30,410 nt of DNA from Gnetum montanum (taxonomy: Eukaryota; Streptophyta; Gnetopsida; Gnetales; Gnetaceae), in assembly GCA_015680685.1 (NCBI GenBank), contig MNCI01004834.1:523447-553856 (forward strand). Reading direction: 5' to 3'. Positions 16,801-28,285 of the stretch are shown here, in pieces; the first letter of the stretch is position 1, and the number at the start of each line of letters is the position of its first letter. The position numbers were made by a program, and so were the translations under genes. Below the pieces are notes generated by a model. It saw nothing but the letters and a program-made list of their open reading frames with translations. It searched no databases and was not told the DNA's origin.

Positions 16801-19710
16801 TATTGTGAAACACTAGTGTTGTTGACTTCATCTCTTCCTTTGGTAAATGTGGTATCATGGATGGACTCTTTACTAGCGAGGATATCCTCTCTAATAGGAA
16901 TAGAGGTCAACATCTTCACTAATGCTTCATGGTATGTAGTGAAAGTCATTACAAGGTCATATAGGCTAAGGAAGGTATTTTTTTTGTTTTAGTGATTGCT
17001 TGACCTATTCCATAGCATTAAGGAAGTCCTTGTCATTATTTAGTGGATTCTCATTTTTTTTGTTCTTGACTTCCTCCTTGTGTTCTAGGATGTGAACTTT
17101 ATGCTTCAATGATTGTGTTTTGGCCTTTTTTCCCTTTCCTTATGGCTTGGGGTCTTTCCATGGTTAACTAGTTAAAGTGGCTTGAGCATTAGAGCTCATT
17201 GGAATGGATGATATGGGAGTGGGCTTCGGTGGACCCATCTCCTTTCATGCCCTGGCCTACCTATTATCCTTGTTCTTAGGATTTGGTGTAGGCTTCTTAC
17301 TTGTTTGATTGGAGATTTTTTGTTGTTGTTGTTTGGTTGAGAAGAAGCCATTGTGTTGGCCAATATGGAAGGACGTGGTTCTATTGTAATGGTAGGTTTG
17401 ACTTCAATGGGAGAAGATAATTTAATCACAAAAATCTCTTTGGGAGTTAGGTGATGGTATCCTTACAACAAAAGGGGGCCTTGAGCTAGATGAAGTTGAA
17501 TGACCCCTGTCATTACAAGAAGGTACTTGAATCACGAATAGATCCCACATAGGTCTAGTATCGTTGTTCACATTGAATGAAACTATAGTGTATGGGTTGT
17601 TGTTGGCATTTAATGGATCCTTGTAGACCTACATGAATTGGTTTTGAGGCCTAACTAGGTTAGGGGAATTGAGTATCATCTCATCCTTGTTAATCATCTT
17701 CTGTAGGTCATCCTTTAGCATTAGGAAAAATTCGGTATCATGACCTAGCAATTGATGGTAGTGGCAAAAAAAGTCAGGCTTGAAGTACTTAGGTACTAGC
17801 AAGTCATCCTTGGTTACAAGAGTGTTGGATTTTTGAAAATTTCACATAGTCTATCATGCCTCTTATAGGAATTCTTGGTCATTTGTTTATATAGCATTCT
17901 TCCACTCTTTAATAACTAATCAAGGAGTTTAAATGGTTTTAGTGGTAGCCTAATGTACTTTGACTAGATTTTTTGTTCAAACTTAGGCCTTGTATTAGTT
18001 GATGCAAAGGCCCTAGATGTTGATGCTTGGTTATTTGTTATGGGGGCCTTGGTTTGATTTTTTTTAGGTCCTTGTGTGTTGTTTTGTTTTCTTTAGCCAC
18101 AATGGCCATGACTACATGATTTTATCTCCCCGTCTTGTTATCCTTCCATGTGTGTTGATTCTTATACGCCATGTGGGTGGGATCATGACTAGCCTCAGTA
18201 GCATCCTTTATGTCCTTGGTTTGTGAAAACACTTGATTGAGTGATCACAGATCTAAGTAGTAGAGTTTATACTTCATGAAGTCATTAACTACCCCCTGAA
18301 TATAGTGAGAATGTGAGTCTTAGCTATTGGTTCAAGAATCTTGTTTAGAAGAGAATTCCATTGTTGTATAAACGTTTGTATGGCTCAAGGACTCCTTGAT
18401 TGATCTTCATTAGTTTATCAAGAGTCCTGTTAGGTCTCAAGTTATAGTTGAAAATGTTAATGAATTATGATATTAAGTCTTCTAGCAAGGATATAGATAC
18501 TTTTCGTAACACACAGTACCAATCCAAGGTCTTCCCAGTAAAGGACATAGGGAAAATCCACATTATGGTATGTGACTAGCCTTGCAGTAACATACACTTG
18601 CAACGAAAAGTTATAAGGTGGGCATTAGATTGCCCTCACCATTGTACTTGGTGAATTGAGGTATGGAGATGTCCAATAGAAGAGTTATATCTAAAATAGA
18701 AAGATTGATTAGATCCATTATTTTCCCTATTTGTGTTATCAAAGCTTTAAGCTTCCATAACTCTTTTGTAAGATCCTAGTTCATTTGGAATGCTTGATCT
18801 AGGCCTTGGGGCATTCTGGTGGGCTTGGGGATCTATACAAATAGTTGTGGTGTGAGTTAAGAGGTCTATGGCCTCATGATGGGTTGTGACATGGAAGGAA
18901 GAGGTAGGATCATCATGGTCATAGGGGGACCAAACAGTGAGAAGGTGCTTGAAGTGGGTATTTGGAGAGTAAAGGATGTATGTAACCCTTGGGTCACTTG
19001 GTGTCTCATTATGGGGCCCGCTAGTATCAAGAAAGGTGAGCGATTGTGAAGGCCACTAGTGATGATCATGCAACCCTTGGCTATGTGGAAAAAGGCATAG
19101 AGGAACAAAGGGAGGTCGTTTGGGGCACAGAATGTGCATCATGGACCTCTATAACATGTGTTGGTCCAAACATGCTTGGGTAGATGGGAGACAAAGGTTG
19201 AGGTACTTGTCCTAGAGAAGTGGTAGAGGAGGCTAAAGTAGGTGTGATAATTTGAGGTGCTGATTGTTAAAAGAGGCTTCCTATGAAGTTTTCTAGTTCA
19301 AGATTGGCCTCAAACTCATCTTTCTCTTTGTGTTGGCTTAGTGAATTGAGCTTTTCACTTTATTCATCCATCTTAATCAAATGAGTTAGTATACATGTGT
19401 ATGTGTTGTTGAGCGGTATTTTGTCATAAGGGAAGGGTATGTACTCCTTGTTTTGATGTGTTAACTCATACTCATGCTTGGCCTTGACCTCCATTCATAG
19501 AATGAGTAGGCTAGCTTGGATTTTAACATAAATGAAGTTGTAGTGATCTTTAATTGTGACAAAAAAATTTGGGCTTTGCTCCCTCAATCTAAGTGATTAC
19601 TTGTGCTCAATTACGACAAGATCTTTTAGGTCATAGACCCTCATAGCATCTTGATTAGATGCCATGTCAATTAGGTTGAGGGGCAAGATAGTTGACTTGT
19701 TGAAATACAT
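16801..19710 (-). pseudogene. Gag of the Tat element
   Basis: Gag builds the virus-like particle. Two in-frame minus-strand ATGs (19710, 19665) begin MYFNKSTI and MASNQDAMRVYDLKD. A Pro/Ser/Thr-rich stretch follows (19250-19080). The Retrotrans_gag domain follows at about 18690-18330: IPQFTKYNGEGN, then FPMSFTGKTLDWY, LISQFINIFNYN, LMKINQGVLEPYKRLYNN. Farther on, CHYHQLLGHDTEFF (near 17770) resembles the Tat-lineage C-x2-H...GHDTE-x-C motif with the last Cys changed to Phe. From 17650 to 16800 a linker leads to protease. Many TAG and TGA stops and several frame changes are present. Confidence 0.75.
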
Positions 19711-20707
19711 GTTTGTTAGTTTAAATCTAGTTTAATAAATTCTATACTTAATTAATTAATTTAGGAAAACTTTTAGCAAGTGAAATTATCCATGATGCCA
19801 AAAGGTTATGGCTAGAAAATGGTGTGAATTGCAACTACTGGTGCAATTCAGGTTGTAGTGGAAATGTTGTATACTACACTTAGAAAAAAATGTGAAAGTG
19901 TTTATGTGTTGGAAGGATCNCGATCTTAGAGAAATGCATAGGTTTTGGAAAAGTAAATGCATAATGTTGGTTTTTCTAGTCCTACACTAGGGTGTTGGAG
20001 AGAACTCCTTCCAATAAAATTTCATAGTAGGGAGTTTATGTGAATGTGTAGTAGATTGCTGTATTGCTTAGCCAACTATGTTAGGGTAAATGATGGAAGA
20101 TGATTTTTCTTGGTAAAACCAAGCTAAGAATACTTCCCCTTAAAGGAGTTGTGCTAGTTTTAAAAAATTAAATGTAAATAGTTTTTTGGGTTTTCCAAGG
20201 ACTACATTGGAGTTTGGGAAGTGTCTATGTTGTCTCTCTACAAAAGTTCATAGAAAATGGATTTGGGTATTTTGGTGGAGCTACACTAGCCTTTAGCATA
20301 ACCCAAATGAAGGTTTTAATGGGTAAAATTGTAGGTTCGAGTATTGACTACACTGGCTTTAGAAATTCTAGCAACCATTGTGAAAATAATGTAGAAACCT
20401 AAATCACCCACAATAATTATATTGGGTATTGGTTATGGGGAATTGAACACCAATGTTGAGTTTGATGGTAGTTATTTGTAGGTTTTAAAGTTTGGTATGT
20501 GGAAAACTTGATTTTGAGAAATGGTTGGAAAAGGTGTGGGCTGAGAATTCAAGTGAAGGCCCTCCTTTCAGCACTAGAAAAACTATACTTGAAATATTTG
20601 GTTGTTGGAAAAACAAAAAATCATATGAGTGAAATAGTTTTTGACCTTCAATCCCAAAGGCCTTCAAGAAATAGGATTCAAGGTGCATTGGATAGTCTAG
20701 CCAATCA
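19711..20707 (-). repeat. 5' LTR-like region and leader of the Tat element
   Basis: Non-coding on both strands as far as can be judged. On the minus strand, TTTTGGCATCATGG near 19805-19792 could be a decayed primer-binding site, followed by an AT-rich leader to the gag ATG. The section 20340-20440 resembles 285-350 of the 3' LTR-like region, including a conserved hairpin. The proposed outer end is TGATTGGCTAG (minus, from 20707), immediately next to chromovirus RT. The frames at 20485-20721 and 20499-20807 show no domain. Confidence 0.45.
19920..19920. other. Ambiguous base (N)
   Basis: A single N between GGATC and CGATC, a sequencing ambiguity in the source, not biology. Confidence 0.95.
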
Positions 20708-22846
20708 CCTAGGGACTTCAATTCTAGTTATCATCAAGTTAGGGTGTAAGAGGAGGATACTCCTAAGAAAACTTTTAGGATATGTTATAGAAAATATTAG
20801 TTTTTAGTCATGTGATTTATACTCATCAATATACAAGTAATTTCATGCACATGATAAATAGTGTGCTATGTTATTACTTAGATGAATTTCTCATTTTCTT
20901 CATTAATGATATTTTGGTTTACTATAAGGATGAAGAGGGATACAAAGAGTATTTAAGAAAATTATCATAGACTTTAAGAGAATAGGATTTTCATGCTCAT
21001 TTTTTTAAGTGTGCATTTTAAAGAAAGAGATACAATTTCTTGGTCATGTGATATCAGGAGTAGGAATAGTCATGGATCCTTCCAAGATAGGAGCAATTAA
21101 AGATTACTCCATTACAATTATAGTGAATAAAGTTATAAGTTTCTTAAGACTAGCAGGTTATGGAAAAAGACTTGTAGAGGATATCTCAAAAATTGTTGCA
21201 TCTTTATATAATTTTCTTACAAAGGATAATGTTTTGTCTTAGATAGATTACTTTCAAGATAGATCATTAGAGCCTACAATATATTCTAAATCAATCATAG
21301 TTAAACATAAGATAGATAACATGGATAAAGCTTCTAGTAGAATTTGACATCATAGTGTAGTACCATCTAAGCAAAGGTAACAAGATTGCAAATGTTGTAA
21401 GTATAGTAGTTTGAAAATCCTATAGTTTTACTATCTTACTTAGTTTGAAGAATAAGATGTTCTCTCAATAGATCTCAAATTCTTAGTGTCAAGTAAATAT
21501 AGTAACTATTTATATAGAGGACCTAGTGTTCTCTATTGATAGTTCTAGCTTGTTAAGATTTAAAGGTAGAGTGTATGTTCTTGTTGCACTTAAATAGAAG
21601 CTACTTGATGAGGTTTATCTAAGTTAGTATCATATGCATCCTTGTAGTGACAAGATATATTAGAACATTAAGAGGTAGTCTTGGTAGCTTGGTATAAAAA
21701 GATAAGTCAAAGAGTGCTTGGTATGCTAACTTAAAGTAGAAAATCTTCATCTACACATCATTCTAGTGTGGAAATAGAAAACCATTAGCATGGATTTCTT
21801 TACTGGATTACCTCATACTAAAGAAAGATTCTATATTTTTTATCATTGATCTTCTAACCAAATCTTTTTACTTCTTAGCTACAAAATCAATAGCTAATGT
21901 AGGAGTAATTTCTCAATTTTTCTTGTTAGAGATTATTAGATTACATGGAATTCTAAATAAGATTTTGTCTAATAGATATTTGAAGTTTTCTTGTAGGTTT
22001 TAGCAATCTTTTCTAAAGATTTTGAATAATATGGTGAATGTCAGCTCAACATATCATCCTTAGACAAATGGTCAAATAGAGAAAAAGAATTAGATACTGG
22101 AAGATATGTTTCATTATTTTACTTTAGCTACAAAGATAGTTTGGACATAGTTCCTTCATTGGTAGATTTTTCTTACAATAATAGTAGTTAGCCTAGTTTA
22201 AAAATAACAGCTTATAAAGTATTGTATGATAGATCTTATCATACATCTCTTTGTTTTGATACTATAGAGGACTAATAGAAGACTAGGATAGATATCATTG
22301 ACAAGGTTATAGAGTAGATCATGATTTTCAAAGACAGAATTCAATAAACTTAAGATAGATTCAAAAAGTATACTAATAATAGGTGAAAAAATTTAGTGTT
22401 CAACATTAAAGATCAAGTTTTTTTGCAAAGTTACATCTTTGAAAGGGATTATGAGATTTGGTAGAAGAGGAAAGTTAGCATTTTACTACATTGGTTTCTT
22501 TTAAATTTTATGAAAAGTTAGAGTAGTTATATATCAGCTTGAATTTTTGCAATAGTTATAGTAAATTCATGATGAGTTTTACATTTTCATATTGAGGAAG
22601 TATGTTCTAGATCCACGTTACAAGATAGTTTGCAAGTTGTGCAGCTTGAATCTAATCCAATTTTAAGGATTGATCAATTAATATTATAGAAAAGATGAAG
22701 ACATGATTATGAAGTGAAGTTATTCTCATGATAAAATTTATTTAGAAAAAGCATGAAGCTTAAGAAGCAATATGGGAAGTGGAGAAAGATCTATAAACAT
22801 CTCACCATGAGATCTTTCAAGAGGAAGATTCTTAAGTAGGGGAGAG
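20708..22846 (+). pseudogene. Tekay/Del-like chromovirus pol fragment: RT, RNase H end, integrase, chromodomain-like tail
   Basis: RT enters at DFNSSYHQVRV (expected DLRSGYHQIRV), then a stop and EEDTPKKTFR, YLDEFLIFFINDILVYYKDE (20860-20930, YxDD changed to IND), FLGHVISGVGIVMDPSKIGA, ending NFLTKDNVLS. The first part of RNase H is deleted: the next match is SLQYILNQS..., EFDI, and HLSKGNKIANVVS. The zinc finger reads ALK..LLDEV, HMHPCSDKIY and CLVC (21590-21730). The integrase core shows MDFFTGLPHTKE with the first Asp, SNRY where SDRD is expected, and NGQIEKKN with Glu. DQVFLQ lies near 22410, and EVKLFS with QYGKWRKI near 22715-22790 sits where group II chromodomains read VKVLW and EEATWE. 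Everything is riddled with stops. Upstream RT is missing at the Tat junction. Confidence 0.85.
22836..22846 (+). promoter_or_regulatory. Polypurine tract of the chromovirus
   Basis: GTAGGGGAGAG directly precedes the LTR start TGTAACATCCC, the standard arrangement for priming plus-strand DNA synthesis in this family. Confidence 0.75.
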
Positions 22847-25522
22847 TGTAACATCCCTACCCTAGATACACCTTACTCCTTGTTATGCTTGTGATTTGTA
22901 CCCTTGATGTCTTATGTTTAAAACATTTTTCTAATTTGACTATGCTTGTATTTTGTATTGGTTGAGCTATGTTCTTTGTAATTATCTTTTTATATCCTTT
23001 TGATATTTTTAATGTAATATCATTTATTTTAATTTTAGTATTTTAATTTTATTAATTTAGTATATGTTTACTAACCCCTTTATTGGAGTTTTGCATAAGC
23101 AAGTCTCAAGTACTGGATGAACCATTAGCACATGGGATATTATATTGATTTTGTGTTATAATTTTCTTGGACTATGTATTTGCTAGTAAAACTATTTTTT
23201 TGTAAAGAAATATATTTTTATTTTTATATTTTAAAATTTTTTTGCTCTGTTCTAGAGAGTCTCATGCTATTATCTTGGTTAAATATTCTTGGATCTTTGA
23301 CCATGTTATTAGAATTGGTCATAGACATAGCCATTAGCTAACCCAAAGGAGGTGACCTAGAAGGCGAGTGTTAGATGCAAGACTATGTTAGTATATTATT
23401 TCTATTAATTTTAGAGATTAAGATTAGTTGTATTTCTTTTTAATTTTGGTTTTCTCATTAGGATTATCCATTTTCTCCAACCATTCCATACCCTTGTAAG
23501 CATAAATACCAACCAATCATTTCATTAGAAATTATCTATTTTCATTATTGATATTTGGAAGATAGAACTAAAGAGGAAGACCCTCTCAGCTTGGAGAGAA
23601 GCTAGATTTAGATCTACACTGTCATTTAGGACCATGGTAAGTGCTTCACTTTAGATCTTATTTTAGGATTTTCATAGATCCCATACTTGATCTTTAATTT
23701 TAAATAGGGCTTGAAACTTATTTGGGAGATTTGAGCCATGTAAAGGTTTCTAACTATAGTACTGTTAATTAGGCAAGTAAAATTTTGTACTTTTCTATCT
23801 TTTTAAATTTTAATGCTTTGGTAAAGTGTGTATTCATTTTATTCAATACTAATTTATTCAAAAACTATTGATTGCATGTTAAATTAGGTTATTCTATGCA
23901 CATTTTATAAGATTTAAACCTTTTTATGATGATTATTCTTATTCTCGAAACATTAAAAATGTTTTCACATTTTTTAGATTTATTTGATTTCATTTCAGTT
24001 TTTCCAAATATTTGGACCTTATAATCTAGATTTTGAGCCCTAATTTTCATTTTTTACACCTAAGAATGCTCTAGAACATAATGACCCAAAAGATAAAAAT
24101 CCTAAACTTACTAGCTTGAATTGCAGCTTCTCAATTTATTGTGATCGTATTGTGGGGTCATAAGAAAGGTCACAACAAATTTAAATATCATAGTTTGACA
24201 TCTCATATCAATTTGAACAACTTTTATGAAAGTAACCTTTATTTATCAAATCTCAAGAGTTATGAAAATAATAAAAATATAGCTTTCCAGAAAACCTAAA
24301 AGTTTAACAATAGTAATAGGTCATATTTTTAGAACTTTAAGAGTTTAAAATAACCTTTATAATCTTAGATTTACTTTGCTAATTTTTAAGTAATTTTTAG
24401 TCATCCTTTCTAAACCTATATTTTTAGCTAGAGCAATCTTCGATTCTTGCTTACTAGTAATCTCTTTTTACTTAGATCCTTTGTTTGCTTTTTTAAGAAA
24501 TTTAGATACATTTCCCCACCACACAAGGTTTGTGTGTGTATTTGGACATTAGGTTAGTAATGCTTATGTGAGTTGCATTTGTTTGTGAGTATTCTAACAT
24601 TTTTATCATACTTACACATGTCATATTTTTCTATAAATATCATTCATTTAGCTTTAATTTTGGTTTGGATTTTTTGAATGATGATGGAACCTTTTAGATA
24701 TTTTGTTATTTTCATAAACTTTGGAATTTGATCATTGTATTATTTTTGGCATGTTTGTATATTTTCTGCTAACTTGTTGCATGCAACTACACTTGTTCAT
24801 GACTATCCACCTACCTAATTTCTATTTCCAAAACACATAAGTATTTATATTTTTTTCCCTACCCAATCTTAGGACTAATTTTTTTTCTCATGTTTTTTTG
24901 CCTTTCAAGTGATTCAGTTAATTGTAAGGAAGAAAATTTAGGAGAAGGAGTTGATGCTTAGAATATTTCTTTTTATTCATTGTAGTTTTACGTTTTAAGT
25001 TACCCCTTTATATGTTTTCTTCTAAGTTATGATTTCTAGCTAGATTTTGGCATAATTATTGCCTACAAGTTGGTTGTTAGGATTGGTATTGACATGCACT
25101 TGATGTAGACCTACCTTTGTCATGAATATTTAGATATGCAATGTTGGATATTTTTATGTAGTTTTTATAATATGGTTTTATTATAATAGAGGAAAATTCC
25201 TTTTTATGTTTTTTAATCTTAATATTTTTATAATTCTTTTGCTACTTTTATAATATCTTACTATTATTATTTTTGGCTTGTACATTAGTAAATAGGTTAG
25301 GTTTCCTACACATGGGAATACTATTATTATATTTGATACTTTTCTTTTCCTAAACATTTTTTTTCCTTATGCACCTATTTTATGGATGCTTAATGCTTTT
25401 CCTATCATATTTTTCTTGGCATCCTCCAATTTTTCTTAAGTTGTAGTTTTATGTTATCTATATGTTTTAATTTTGTTTACATAATATCTTTCTAGCCTAA
25501 GCTTGGCTAGCGAGGTGTTATA
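22847..25522 (+). repeat. Chromovirus LTR, about 2.7 kb
   Basis: It starts TGTAACATCCC after a polypurine tract and ends TGTTATA, which differs by one C-to-T change from TGTTACA, the exact inverse of the first seven bases. A methionine-tRNA primer site follows 3 bases later. A TATA-like ATAAATACC lies near 23503-23511. No coding sequence is seen in 2.7 kb; the stretch is AT-rich with long T runs. It serves as 3' LTR for the pol fragment on its left and as 5' LTR for the gag-pol start on its right. Confidence 0.8.
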
Positions 25523-25525
25523 AGT

Positions 25526-25537
25526 TGGTATTAAAGA
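25526..25537 (+). promoter_or_regulatory. Primer-binding site, initiator Met tRNA
   Basis: TGGTATTAAAGA against the usual TGGTATCAGAGC: nine of twelve match, and all three differences are plausible decay. Position right after the LTR fits. Confidence 0.7.
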
Positions 25538-25576
25538 TGAAGGTTTTACAAGTATTCTATGATTTATGGTGTAGGG

Positions 25577-26530
25577 ATGCCATCAAGAAGATCAAGAGAG
25601 GTCCTAAATAGGATAAACCCTAATCAATCGAGTAGGAAGGTCTCTCAAAATCACTTAACGCATGAGATGTTACTTTATTTAAGGAGCTAAAATCGCTCCA
25701 ATACAACTGATGGTGGACAACATCCAGATAACTCAACCACTGGTGGTATAAGTTCCATTAAGCAAGTAGTTATGAAATGGTTTAGGAGATTGAAAGATCT
25801 TACATTTGATGAAGCTGAAGATATTGTAGTAGCTTTGGAATTATTACAAGAAGTGGAAGAAGCATTTTAGTGCATAGGTTATGCTTTGGTACAATAAACT
25901 TATTTAGCAATCCATTAACTCAATGGTATAGCTAACCATTGATGAAAAATAACTAGAGTTACTAGAGAATGAAGGAATGTGCAGGTAGAATGGATAGATT
26001 TTGTTAGAGATTTCAAAGAAAGGTATATATTCAAGAAGTTTAGAAGAATCAAGGCCAATGAATTATCCACCTTGGAGCAAGATCATCTTATTGTTTTTGA
26101 GTACGATGTAAAGTTTATGTAGTTAATGTAATTTGATACCCATTTGCAAGATGATGAGAAAAAGATAATCAATCATTTTGCTAATGAATGGAATGAACCT
26201 ATGAATATGGGATTGATGCTTATTAGATTAATTGAGTATGAATCAACTTATACTAATTCTCTTGTCATAGAACAAAGAATAGGTGAAAAAGATAAAGAAA
26301 AAAGACCATGGTAATAGGAGAACTTAACCTAGATTTCAAGAAAGCTAGGTTATCTATGAGAAGCAAGCCTTTCAACCTTATGGCTAGGTATCATGCTTGT
26401 GGACCAACTAGACATCACAAGCATGAGTGTCCAAATTGTCATTCATGTAGTAAACCTAGATATAAATAGTAAGAGTGCTCCAATAGAGTAGCTAGAAATA
26501 AGATTGATGGGACAACCAATCCATAGAATA
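25577..26530 (+). pseudogene. Chromovirus Gag
   Basis: ATG at 25577 gives MPSRRSREVLNRINPNQSSR, then a capsid region with KWFRRLKDLTFDEAED, WIDFVRDFKERYIF (25990-26030, matching the usual W..F...F...Y), LEQDHLIVFEYDVKF, FDTHLQDDEKKIINHF, and EYESTYTNSLVIEQRIGEK. A zinc-knuckle region at 26390-26480 reads ACGPTRHHKHECPNCHSCSK and then ECSN. Multiple TAG/TAA stops lie within, mostly at expected Gln or Trp. Start chosen because it is the first Met after the primer site and the basic N-terminus is typical. Confidence 0.8.
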
Positions 26531-26539
26531 GGAAGAGTT

Positions 26540-27040
26540 ATTAGAATAGAGATTTAGAATACATAGGAAGAGTCTATGCCTTAACAAATCAAGCCATGTA
26601 TAAGAAACCCAACACTATCATGGATACAACAAATAATATTGGTGGAACATATTTCTTGATCTTGTTTAATCCTAAAGCTAGTTATTTTTATACGGATCCT
26701 AGAGTTATTACCCAATTGCAACTTAACCTTAAAATCATGTATTTATCCCTAGTGATTGAAACCACATGTTTTCTTTGTATAATTGTTTTTGAGATGTTAC
26801 CCTTAAATAGAGTGATAATACAACATAATAGATGGTATGGTGATTCAATGATAATGAAAATTTGAGAGCAAGATGTAATTCTTGGAATGGATTGGTTGGG
26901 TATGTATATAAAATGCTTAGATTGTAGAAATAAGACTCTCATATTTCTATCCAGAAGTGAAAAATAAGTTACAATCGAGTAAGAGATAAATTAAGCTTTA
27001 ACATTTACTCAAGTAAGTTCATATTTACTACATGGTCTTA
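26540..27040 (+). pseudogene. Chromovirus aspartic protease
   Basis: RVYALTNQA leads into the protease fold. LFNPKASYFY occupies the place of the LFDPGASHSF active site, so the catalytic Asp is Asn and the Gly is Lys. IMYLSLVIETT and VILGMDWLGMY (26877-26909), the strongly conserved Tekay/Del motif, follow in frame with one TGA. 89 codons from 26596 are open. Confidence 0.85.
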
Positions 27041-27378
27041 GTGCATGATGAACCTAAGCAAGATATAAAGAAAACTATAGTAATTTAAGAGTTCTTGAAT
27101 TTTTTAAAGAAAGAACTACCTCTAGTGATCCCTCATAGAGAGATTAAGTTTGAGATTACACTCAACTATAAAAATTAGGTGAATTCCAAGGCACCTCATA
27201 GGATGTCTCATGTGGATCTAGCAAAAGTTAAGATGTAGATTCTACAATTTATGAACAAAGATATGATTCAACCAAGTGTTTTACATTGGGATATAATAGT
27301 TCTCTTAATTAAAAAGAAGGATGACAACTTAAGGTTCTACATTAATCACAAGTAATTAAAAGAGGTGATAGTTATTAA
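27041..27378 (+). pseudogene. Chromovirus RT N-terminal part, cut by the Athila-like insertion
   Basis: EFLNFLKKELPLVIPHREIK (27090-27150), SKAPHRMSHVDLAKVKM, FMNKDMIQPSV, LIKKKDDNLRFYINHK then a stop and LKEVIVINE follow the RT N-terminus exactly. In intact elements NKYPLP-type sequence comes next; here the LTR of another element begins. The remainder of this RT should lie to the right of the window, beyond the Athila-like element. Confidence 0.85.
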
Positions 27379-27385
27379 TGAGTCA

Positions 27386-27463
27386 TGGTTTGTCAGGCCT
27401 AGTTATCAGAGCCCTGATACAAGATATGGTCTGTCAGGTCTAGTTATCGAAGCCACGATATCA
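27386..27463 (+). repeat. Tandem duplication in U3 (41-bp period)
   Basis: TGGTTTGTCAGGCCTAGTTA from 27386 recurs as TGGTCTGTCAGGTCTAGTTA from 27427, with similarity continuing for about 35 bases in each copy. Possibly an enhancer duplication. Confidence 0.75.
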
Positions 27464-27494
27464 CATCAGCCGCAATAACACGTACGTGATATCG
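27456..27494. promoter_or_regulatory. Inverted repeat with ACGT palindrome upstream of the TATA box
   Basis: CGATATCAC (27456-27464) and GTGATATCG (27486-27494) are perfect complements. The right arm overlaps the palindrome CACGTACGTG (27479-27488). ACGT cores are bZIP-type binding sites in plants. The cluster sits 40-75 bases before the TATA box. Confidence 0.6.
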
Positions 27495-27531
27495 CATCCA
27501 CTACCGTGTTATCGTAGCCTACCTCAATTTC

Positions 27532-27539
27532 TATAAATA
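27532..27539 (+). promoter_or_regulatory. TATA box of the Athila-like LTR
   Basis: TATAAATA, a full plant TATA consensus inside the LTR, about 150 bases from its start. Confidence 0.75.
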
Positions 27540-28267
27540 AGAGGCTACTTTCCTTGTTCAAGTAAGTCAGTTTTTGAGTTAAGTTTGATTTTAGTTTTTG
27601 CTTTTCTTCTCAACCCTTTTCCTCCCAGTGTATGCTCACAGTGTGGTGAATGTAATTGTACGGCATCCTTTATTCGAGTGTGACGTACTTGGACACGCAC
27701 ATGACTAGAAATAAAGATCGAGATTACTTCATCATTGCAGCATTCACTTAGCTTAATTATTTAATTAATTTTTATTTACTACTTTCCTAGTTAATCTCTT
27801 CTCACCCTTAAACTCATGTTAAAATGCGGAATGAGTACGAATTGATTACGAGCAGTTAAGTGTGACTACTTGGTATCCCAATAGCGTACCTAGGATCTAC
27901 GCTTGGTAATCCCAGTGGTAGTCGTGCATGAAGTCCAAGGTGTGTACATATAATCAAGGAATGGATGCTCATCGCAATTAGGCTAGATTAGACTTTCTTA
28001 CCCTTTCCCTCCTAGCTTAGCTTAGTTAATATTACTTTTCATTACCTTCAAGAGTAGCGTTAGAATTAGGAACACATCATACACCTCACTCTGGACTAAA
28101 CCATACATGACAAAGCTAATACTAGTCCAAGTGGGAAGACAACAAACTGTGACCTAAGGCTAACTGTCTAGATGCCACAACTAATCCATCTACAGAGTTC
28201 GACTGGATCACGTGTGTAATGCTCGTATTCGTATGGTTGAGTGTAGGGGTACCTCGCCACTCATCAT

Positions 28268-28285
28268 TGGCACCGTTGCTAGGGA
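28268..28285 (+). promoter_or_regulatory. Primer-binding site, tRNA-Asp
   Basis: TGGCACCGTTGCTAGGGA agrees at 15 of 18 positions with the complement of the plant tRNA-Asp 3' end (TGGCGCCGTTGCCGGGGA), the site used by Athila. All three differences are transitions (G to A or C to T). Confidence 0.85.

Larger units (their letters stand above)
1..20707 (-). mobile_element. Tat/Ogre-type Ty3/gypsy retrotransposon, decayed
   Basis: Read on the minus strand, the order is LTR-like end, gag, protease, long spacer, RT, RNase H, archaeal-type RNase H, integrase, LTR-like end. The extra RNase H directly before integrase, and a gag motif resembling the GHDTE signature, are characteristic of the plant Tat lineage (Tat, Ogre, Retand). 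The pro-RT spacer ends in a plausible 3' splice site, recalling the intron known in Ogre. All frames carry stops and shifts, so the copy is dead. About 9.7 kb of plus-strand DNA (about 5966-15660) interrupts the spacer. The right end abuts chromovirus RT near 20707, which suggests Tat inserted into that element. The left end runs off the window, so no target duplication can be tested. It could also be two related fragments rather than one element. Confidence 0.75.
27379..28263 (+). repeat. 5' LTR of the Athila-like element
   Basis: The end inverted repeats TGAGT (27379-27383) and ACTCA (28259-28263) give 885 bp. The left end follows chromovirus coding sequence directly; the right end is 4 bases from the primer site. 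U3 has a 41-bp tandem duplication, a GATATC inverted repeat and a TATA box. An alternative right end is 28266. Confidence 0.75.

Noticed and set aside
18866-19108. Separate 80-codon minus-strand gene
   Set aside because: Out of frame with the Pro/Ser-rich gag reading of the same strand; a shadow of gag.
20485-20807. Overlapping open frames on both strands
   Set aside because: No domain on either strand; they straddle the Tat LTR and chromovirus RT junction.
22847-25522. Extra gene or second element in the 2.7-kb stretch
   Set aside because: Bounded by polypurine tract and primer site with matching inverted ends, and contains no long frame; it is one LTR.
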